Positions 59,801 to 64,000 of a DNA stretch of 64,000 bases are shown here, in pieces. The stretch is taken from assembly GCA_963575745.1 (NCBI GenBank), contig CAUYUJ010012669.1, positions 448,501 through 512,500 on the forward strand, in the 5' to 3' direction. This DNA is from Prorocentrum cordatum (lineage: Eukaryota > Sar > Dinophyceae > Prorocentrales > Prorocentraceae). The notes beneath the pieces were generated by a model. That model made no database searches and was not told the DNA's origin. It saw only the letters and a list, made by a program, of their open reading frames with translations. Made by a program: the position numbers and the translations under genes. How positions within the stretch are numbered: position 1 is the first letter of the stretch; each line of letters begins with the position of its first letter.

Positions 59801-60572
59801 CACATTGTCCCCGCCGTATTGGCAGACCAGGCCGATCGTACAGTTCCTTGCCTCCGCGCAGGAGGATTTCGTGAATGATCGTGTGCTCGCGCGCCCAGCC
59901 GCCGCTGCGAGGAGGGCACTCGACCGTGCCATCCGCGACGCAGCCGAGCAGGGCGTGCGAGTGCGTGCGCAGAAAACATTGTATTCCTCGTTGCACGCCT
60001 CGCTCCATCCCGACCTCCTCCACCTCCTGATCCAGCGCCGTCTGAAGGCGTGGGGGCTCGAGGTTGAAGGTCGTGTCGGGTGTCCCAGGGCCTGCGGCTC
60101 CCACGCGGTGTCGTGCCAGGCGCGGTGGGCCGGCCTGAGAGATGCGATCTCGCGCCTCGCGCCGTCGTGGCAGAGTGCGATTCTAAAGACGGTCTCTGGC
60201 GCCTGGCTCACATCGGGCCGCCTTCACGTACAGACTGGCGTCGGCGTGTGTCGCTTTCGGTGCAGGGAGCCTCCTCTGATAGCTGCGCCTGACACATTCT
60301 CGCACTATTTGGACTGTAATGTTCTATGGTCTATCGCTTACCCGCCCCAGGCCGAGATTCCGAGTTGTGCAGTCTGTCGTCTTGGCCTCGGCGGATCGCC
60401 CAGCCCATCCATAATTGAGGCTGTGGTCACCGCCTATCATATTTATAACTCTGCCAGAGTTCTGTGCCCGCCGCCCAACCCCTCTGAGGAAGTTTGGGAA
60501 GGCCACTTGTACGAATTGCGACGTGCTGCCTGTGCACTCGTCGAGCTCACAAGAACTCGAGAGGCTCCGTAG
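56862..60572 (+). CDS. LINE-3 ORF2: APE endonuclease and reverse transcriptase
   Basis: The ATG at 56862 begins MFGTWNARAL, the first endonuclease motif; the frame is open upstream to before the SL but is non-coding there. 1236 residues. Endonuclease: VHEVHAT (catalytic Glu), LLLGDFNLYK (near residue 162), TQIDRAFVS, ISDHVPV (near residue 260). RT: APGPDGLPYAAW, RAIALKNADCKL, QRGFLQGRNFLDNI, ALFDFGDAFPSL (motif A, near 662), GLAQGCPSSGSLW (motif B), GVCADDVGVVL (motif C, near 760; CADD instead of YADD or FADD). A C-terminal CCHC-like cluster follows (CRFRC...HYLDC, about 60250-60320). There is no RNase H. All catalytic residues appear present. Confidence 0.93.
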   Translation: MFGTWNARALLHHDRTAGGIRELKLRYLAHLLKRGVVMAVHEVHATRAELRQALHRLHISCQVFESIPRVDAGGVCIIVPCDPLVLQRARFLPEVIVPGRILRLRISAIAADGNSSCSTVIYNVHNFGLSDEDRSKFRSKLFSDLTMADLAPEKVTVLLLGDFNLYKQAPMYPRAPEVDKRRSQGDVAVRAHDAFWQSVFSRLMELDNELPTHYVTNEWQPKLTQIDRAFVSMPSWAALQQHFSALTEDKPEDLHERGISDHVPVVISVSARQVAPAEEQRIPSHFFKDPEYAAQYERLRVLVDWSKLGVYAKRRRHKELMKEAAKYVRDLRSRNPKGETKLMVFRSMSRAVWRDDVELGQRLLLTCEIAPRYISVTSVQVSLIDPPTFARDFAEAQRMHFEARAAALAEQEAKAFDSTSFKMVNAARRKMRRREALWSPFNRTLKLQGIKVPDDEGHKVLTDQVDMVEALRNHWAPIFQVKPKVPDWQVLASKYIAEHAPQLEVADLLPPDRQALLRAAARAKESAPGPDGLPYAAWRACPAALAALEDVVLEIASGRPPPVDWNDHLLAFLPKGSYEEDLVEGAFRTPCTTRAIALKNADCKLVASAVNARIKGPIEKASPAPQRGFLQGRNFLDNICLLDATARAAGLQESSKPIMALFDFGDAFPSLMTEWMLLMLIHSGFVGGVRYLLEALYWLPTAYVELAGAMVHFVCVSCGLAQGCPSSGSLWAIAMNPFIHHMMQYTDRDASRLSALGVCADDVGVVLRSRRLLRGLWRAFAAARALASLHLKLHKCVLIPLEGTLTDELVADLRGWLADALGEWRCMQVRDQGEYLGVAVGPGATERDIWRKAAAKWLSRVVDIAMSGAAPSLAARLYNRRVLPVLGYLQQLAATPKMLLAKEGWAVAKLWRMPPQALGRHDFLALGAWAPGLRIRSMLATGCAAAMRTALSTVSNWKELHAWLQSQVLDHGSLWVIGSGTLSPPYWQTRPIVQFLASAQEDFVNDRVLARPAAAARRALDRAIRDAAEQGVRVRAQKTLYSSLHASLHPDLLHLLIQRRLKAWGLEVEGRVGCPRACGSHAVSCQARWAGLRDAISRLAPSWQSAILKTVSGAWLTSGRLHVQTGVGVCRFRCREPPLIAAPDTFSHYLDCNVLWSIAYPPQAEIPSCAVCRLGLGGSPSPSIIEAVVTAYHIYNSARVLCPPPNPSEEVWEGHLYELRRAACALVELTRTREAP

Positions 60573-60624
60573 GGCTCGTTAGGGCTCGTTGGTGACCTCT
60601 GAGGACTCCCTTTGAGTACGTGCG
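60573..60624 (+). other. LINE-3 3' untranslated region
   Basis: 52 bp with AGGGCTCGTT twice in tandem, ending GTACGTGCG at the target duplication. No poly(A) or simple repeat tail. Confidence 0.75.
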
Positions 60625-60641
60625 ACAAAAGCAAACGTGTG
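60625..60641. repeat. Target site duplication of LINE-3, right copy
   Basis: Identical to 55344-55360; followed by (GT)n. Confidence 0.93.
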
Positions 60642-60649
60642 TGTGTGTG

Positions 60650-61430
60650 TGTTTTTCCACAGTGCCCAGAGCGCGTCGCCAGCAGACTTCTGCGAGCGCA
60701 GGCATCCAACGTCTCAAGGGCGTACAGGTGTCGTCGAAGTCTAGGGTAGTCGTCTGCTGAATGTTTAGGGCCATCCCGACACGGACTGGGACGGTCTGCC
60801 CTGCTTCGGGCAGTCCCCATTTGGGAGTTGTCATGGCGCCAACATCGCAGAGCGGACTTCGTTCGGAAAACAATAGGATGGGCCCATAGGGTCCTTGAGA
60901 ATTGCGTTCTGGATTTCGAAGTGAATTCCGTGTGGATTTTTTCTTGCCAGGAATGAAGACGAAACAAACATCCAAGTGAAATTCACTTCGTTTTCTCCCG
61001 TTTTTGCGTTGACAAGAATCCACGCAAGTATCCGCTGCATCACGTCTGCAAGGTCGGCGCAGTGAGAGTTGTGGCGAATGGTTCCGTGCCTAGATCCCCT
61101 CGCGTCGTGAAATTGTTCGACACGGAGGTCCCCACATGTGCATCTCATACCCCTGTCACGTCTCGTTGAGGAATTCTGTCTGTGAGCATCGAGGTGAAAG
61201 AGCGAGTCCGCGTATACGACGGGCGCGGCAACGACGACGACGACGACAGCACCGATTTCAGTGACGTCCTCCTCCTCTGGGCATTTTTCAGGAAAGATGA
61301 AGGAAACACAAGTGGAAGAACGAGGGGGAATTCCTCATGCGCTTCTCACTGCGACAATTTTGGCAATAACGCACGGCCTTGCTACGCCGGGTCTCTGGCG
61401 TGTGGTATGATTTGAACGTGGGGCTGACTG
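60650..61430. other. Interval without a recognised gene
   Basis: Unique-looking sequence with a short GACGAC run (61230-61250). No domain or motif recognised; probably intronic or intergenic. Confidence 0.5.
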
Positions 61431-61760
61431 AGTCTAAATGGAATGCGGCGGGGCATGCGCGGGTCTAGATTCGCGTGGGTAGGAATGAATATGAGTGCGC
61501 GTGTTTCTGAGCGCGAGTGAGTCTGAGTGTGCGTGAATGTGAGAGTATGTGACCATGTATATGGGTATGAGTGAACATGAGTCTGAGTGTGAGTGGGCCT
61601 GAGTATGAGTGAGTCTGAGTAGTCTGAATGTGGTGCGTCTGAGTGAGAGTGAGTCTCAGTGTGAATTAGCTTGGTTGCGGGCGAGTCTGAGTCTGAGCGT
61701 GTCTCAAACTGAGTGCGTCCACGTCCGAGCGAGTTTGGATACGAATGGGGAGTGAGTCTC
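61430..61760. repeat. GAGTGTGAGTCT degenerate repeat
   Basis: Irregular repetition of GTGAGTCTGA/GAGTATGAGT words; the same word type recurs at 63560-63840. Confidence 0.75.
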
Positions 61761-61834
61761 TATGTGGTCAGTGGTTCTGGGTGACGATTGGATGCCGAAA
61801 AGTAAATTTGGATTTGAATATTTGCCCCTGGGTG

Positions 61835-62773
61835 AGGGGGAGGAAGAGGAGGAGGAGGAGGAGGAGGAGGAGGAGGAGGAGGAGGAGGAGGAGGAGGAGA
61901 ACGAGGAGGAGGAGGAAAAGGACCAGTTTAAACCCATGAGTCATCAATTTTGTTGGAGTAAACCCTCAGCAAGCTCCCTCTTCACTGGTCCCTACAACGG
62001 TTCATTTCCATTGATGGAACTGCCTCGTTGGAAGACACCCGTTTGAAGACCGTGGAGCATGCCAAAACATTGTTCTCGGGATCCCAGCGCCACGGATCAA
62101 CCTGACTGTTGCGTTTTAACGATCCTGCATCGTGCCAGAACGCCGTTCCTAGGACTTCATTCAACACAGTGAATCAACGCAAGTGTTGCGCCCGCATGAT
62201 CTGGAATCTTTCCAAAACACCGTTTCTGGTACGCAGATGATGGGAGACCGCGAAACTCTTGCAATTTGTTTAAACGAATGTGCGCGGCACTACGGCGAGA
62301 GCCACATTCTGAAAAGGAACCGCCCTCAATCCGCGAAGCTCTTGCAATTTTTACAACGAATGCGCGCCGCGCGAAGGCGAGAGCCACATTTTGAAAACGA
62401 CTCGCCCTCAATCCGCGAAACTCTTGCATTTGTTTTAAATGAATGCGCTCGGCGCTGAGGCGAGAGCCAACTTTTGAAAACCACCCGCCCGCCTTCACTC
62501 CGTTGAATTTCTGTCATTCTTCAAAACGAATTCGCGCCGCGTCAGGCAAAAGCCACATGTTGGAAACCACCTGCCCTCAATCCGTGAAGCTCTTGCAATT
62601 TGTTTTAAACGAATGTGCGCCGCGCTAAGGCAAGAACCACTTTTTTGAAAACGACCCGCCCTCCATCTGCGAAACGGCTGCCAAATTTTTAAACTTCTTA
62701 GTCATAAATGGTGGGGAAGTCTCAGGCGAAACGCCCGGCCCGCCCCAAAAACTGTCCGCGGGGCGCGACAGGG
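61835..62773 (-). repeat. Dispersed repeat R2, - copy, with (GAG)n end
   Basis: Reverse-orientation counterpart of 28414-29286: (GAG)n at 61843-61915, the 250-bp block (61930-62210), tandem units of about 85-90 bp (62210-62690, each with GCAATTTGTTT, CGAATG and GCGAGAGCCACA-like segments) and the end GGGCGCGACAGGG (62761-62773). Confidence 0.8.
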
Positions 62774-62779
62774 ACAGTT

Positions 62780-62782
<3 letters not shown>

Positions 62783-62810
<28 letters not shown>

Positions 62811-62818
62811 AATATACA
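62783..62818. repeat. (TA)n microsatellite next to R2
   Basis: T run followed by TA repeats, directly after the R2 end. Confidence 0.85.
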
Positions 62819-62839
62819 TGGAAAAGGAATGGTGGAGAA

Positions 62840-62940
62840 GGACAACGGAGGATGAGGTCGAGAAGGAGGAGGAGGAAGAAAAGGAAGAGGTGGAGGGGGA
62901 GGAGGAGGTGGAGGAACAAATGAGTGAGTGAGTGAGTGAC
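62840..62940. repeat. GAG-rich and GAGT microsatellites
   Basis: GAGGAGG-type sequence followed by four GAGT units (62918-62938). Confidence 0.75.
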
Positions 62941-63019
62941 GAGCACGCAAGTCCAAAAGCTGGCCTGGGGGGCAGTAGCAGGCAAACCGCTTGAGACATC
63001 TCCACAACCTGGAAACGAA

Positions 63020-63500
63020 TTCTGGACCCTCGGGGTGCCCAAGTGCCACGCCTGCTATATCGCCGCGGTGAGCAGTGGACCACCAGGGAAGGGAGGTCTG
63101 GGAGGCAAAAGCCGGCAAACCGCGCGAGACGTCCCCGCAGTCGGGGCGCCAGCGGGCCCGTGCAAAACCCTGCGGCGGCTTCCCGGTGGGATGCCCACAA
63201 CATTGGGGGGCAGAATCATGTGGGCGCGAACGGGCCTGTGAAGTACACTTCCTTGCCCACATGCAGCGCTTGCTGTACCGCGGTGAGCAGTGGAAGAGAG
63301 AAAGAAGCATGGGGGTCAGGAACAGGCAACTTCCCCGCAATCTGGGCGCGAACGGGCCCGTGAATGCCCCTTTGGCGGTTCCCTTTGTGTTGTATCGAAG
63401 TGAGCAGTGGATTACCACCAATCCGCGCAAAACATTACCGCAATCTGGGCGCGAACGGATCCGTGAAATACCTCTTGGCGGCTCCCTTTTGAGAGTGCTG
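63020..63500. repeat. Tandem repeat of about 90-120 bp units
   Basis: Each unit has a GTGAGCAGTGGA word (63068, 63282, 63401), a GGGCGCGAACGGGCC word (63223, 63346, 63447 region) and a GGCGGCTTCCC-like word (63173, 63372, 63477 region). Long frames on both strands follow the repeat. Confidence 0.65.
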
Positions 63501-63559
63501 AAACCAGCGACTCGCCTGAGGCGTCCTCACAAGCTTTTGTGTGTGAATGATTTGGGGTA

Positions 63560-63892
63560 TGCGTAAGTCTGAGTCAGGAAGAGGGGCGAACGTGAGTGTG
63601 AGTGTGAGTGTCTCTGAGTGTGATGAGCCAGCCTGGTGGAAGACAAGGGGAGATGAGGGTGAATGTGAGTACGAGAAAGTCCGATGAGCGTGAGCGAATA
63701 TATGCGTGTGAGTGAGTTTGAGGGTGGGTGAGTTTGAGTGTAGTGGCAGCCGTGATTACAGATGAGTTTGAGTATGACTCAGTTTGAGTGCAGGTAAGTT
63801 TGAGTATGCGTGATTGTTTTGATCTGAGTGAGCTTGAGTGAGGAAGAGGAGGAGGAGGAGGAGGAGGAGGAGGAGGAGGAGGAGGAGGAGGG
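63560..63892. repeat. GAGTTTGAGTGTG repeat and (GAG)n
   Basis: Degenerate GAGTTTGAGT/GTGAGTGTG words to about 63840, then (GAG)n at 63840-63892. Nothing was recognised from 63893 to the window end. Confidence 0.8.
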
Positions 63893-64000
63893 AGCTGAGG
63901 AGTGAAGTCTTGAAGCGCGTGGGTAATAACAAGAGCCCCGTCTTAGGATAGGGGGCAATCGTGAAGGAAGGTGTTCTTTGCAATTGTCGCCCTCTGAGGA

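Larger units (their letters stand above)
55361..60624 (+). mobile_element. LINE-3, full-length, inserted as a trans-spliced mRNA copy
   Basis: 5264 bp from the SL to the right target duplication (60625-60641). ORF1 and ORF2 are both intact, separated by 70 bp, with a 156-bp 5'UTR after the SL and a short 3'UTR lacking poly(A). The perfect duplication, intact frames and complete SL indicate a recent insertion. It lies downstream of the ABCA-like exon, in the same orientation. Confidence 0.93.

Noticed and set aside
57339-60104. Very long minus-strand frame (over 900 codons) opposite LINE-3 ORF2
   Set aside because: It is the antisense of an intact RT and endonuclease in GC-rich DNA; no domain is visible in it.

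Overview
The window reads as nuclear DNA of a dinoflagellate. The strongest evidence is at 55361-55382, where the sequence matches the 22-nt dinoflagellate spliced leader (SL) that is trans-spliced onto nuclear mRNAs. GC-rich coding, abundant retroelements, copia-type polyproteins with extra domains and very long repeat-filled introns agree. No bacterial operon, CRISPR array, tRNA or rRNA gene was recognised. The species cannot be named from the sequence.

Layout. 1-26.0 kb: two head-to-tail copies of one giant APE-type LINE on the + strand. Copy A (from before base 1 to 12175) is split by a young 9.5-kb Ty1/copia element on the - strand (612-10104, LTRs 505/507 identical, 5-bp target duplication). 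Copy B (about 12.2-26.0 kb) looks complete: a 2567-residue ORF1, an overlapping ORF2 (endonuclease, reverse transcriptase, zinc knuckle, RNase H) and a (TC)n tail. 26-30.8 kb: simple repeats, a CTTGGG-rich dispersed repeat and a repeat (called R2 here) with a partner in inverted orientation at 62 kb. 30.8-37.3 kb: a decayed LINE (LINE-2) on the - strand. 37.6 kb and 54.9 kb: two exons of what is probably one host gene, an ABCA-type transporter on the + strand. The 17 kb between them is a candidate intron. It holds a satellite composed of three module types, a decayed LINE (LINE-4, 40422-46007, - strand, 14-bp target duplication), long TATG and TA arrays, more CTTGGG repeats and an element with inverted terminal arms that ends at the 3' splice site. 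55.4-60.6 kb: LINE-3, intact, + strand, starting exactly at the spliced leader and flanked by a 17-bp target duplication. 60.6-64 kb: tandem and simple repeats.

How the parts relate. Almost all protein coding here is retrotransposon: EN and RT copy element mRNA back into the genome, and the copia element adds protease and integrase. LINE-3 appears to be a retrocopy of a mature trans-spliced mRNA. The clearest unexplained signal is a set of 13 short palindromes inside LINE-B (three repeated in LINE-A). They share one fold: outer stem, single unpaired C, 4-bp inner stem and a 2-nt loop (TC in 12, CC in one). The stem sequences vary with pairing kept, and the palindromes fall in all three coding phases, so they look like nucleic-acid units rather than a protein motif. 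Two unexpected protein domains are proposed by eye: an ADP-ribosyltransferase-like segment in LINE-B ORF1 and a methyltransferase-like segment in the copia polyprotein.
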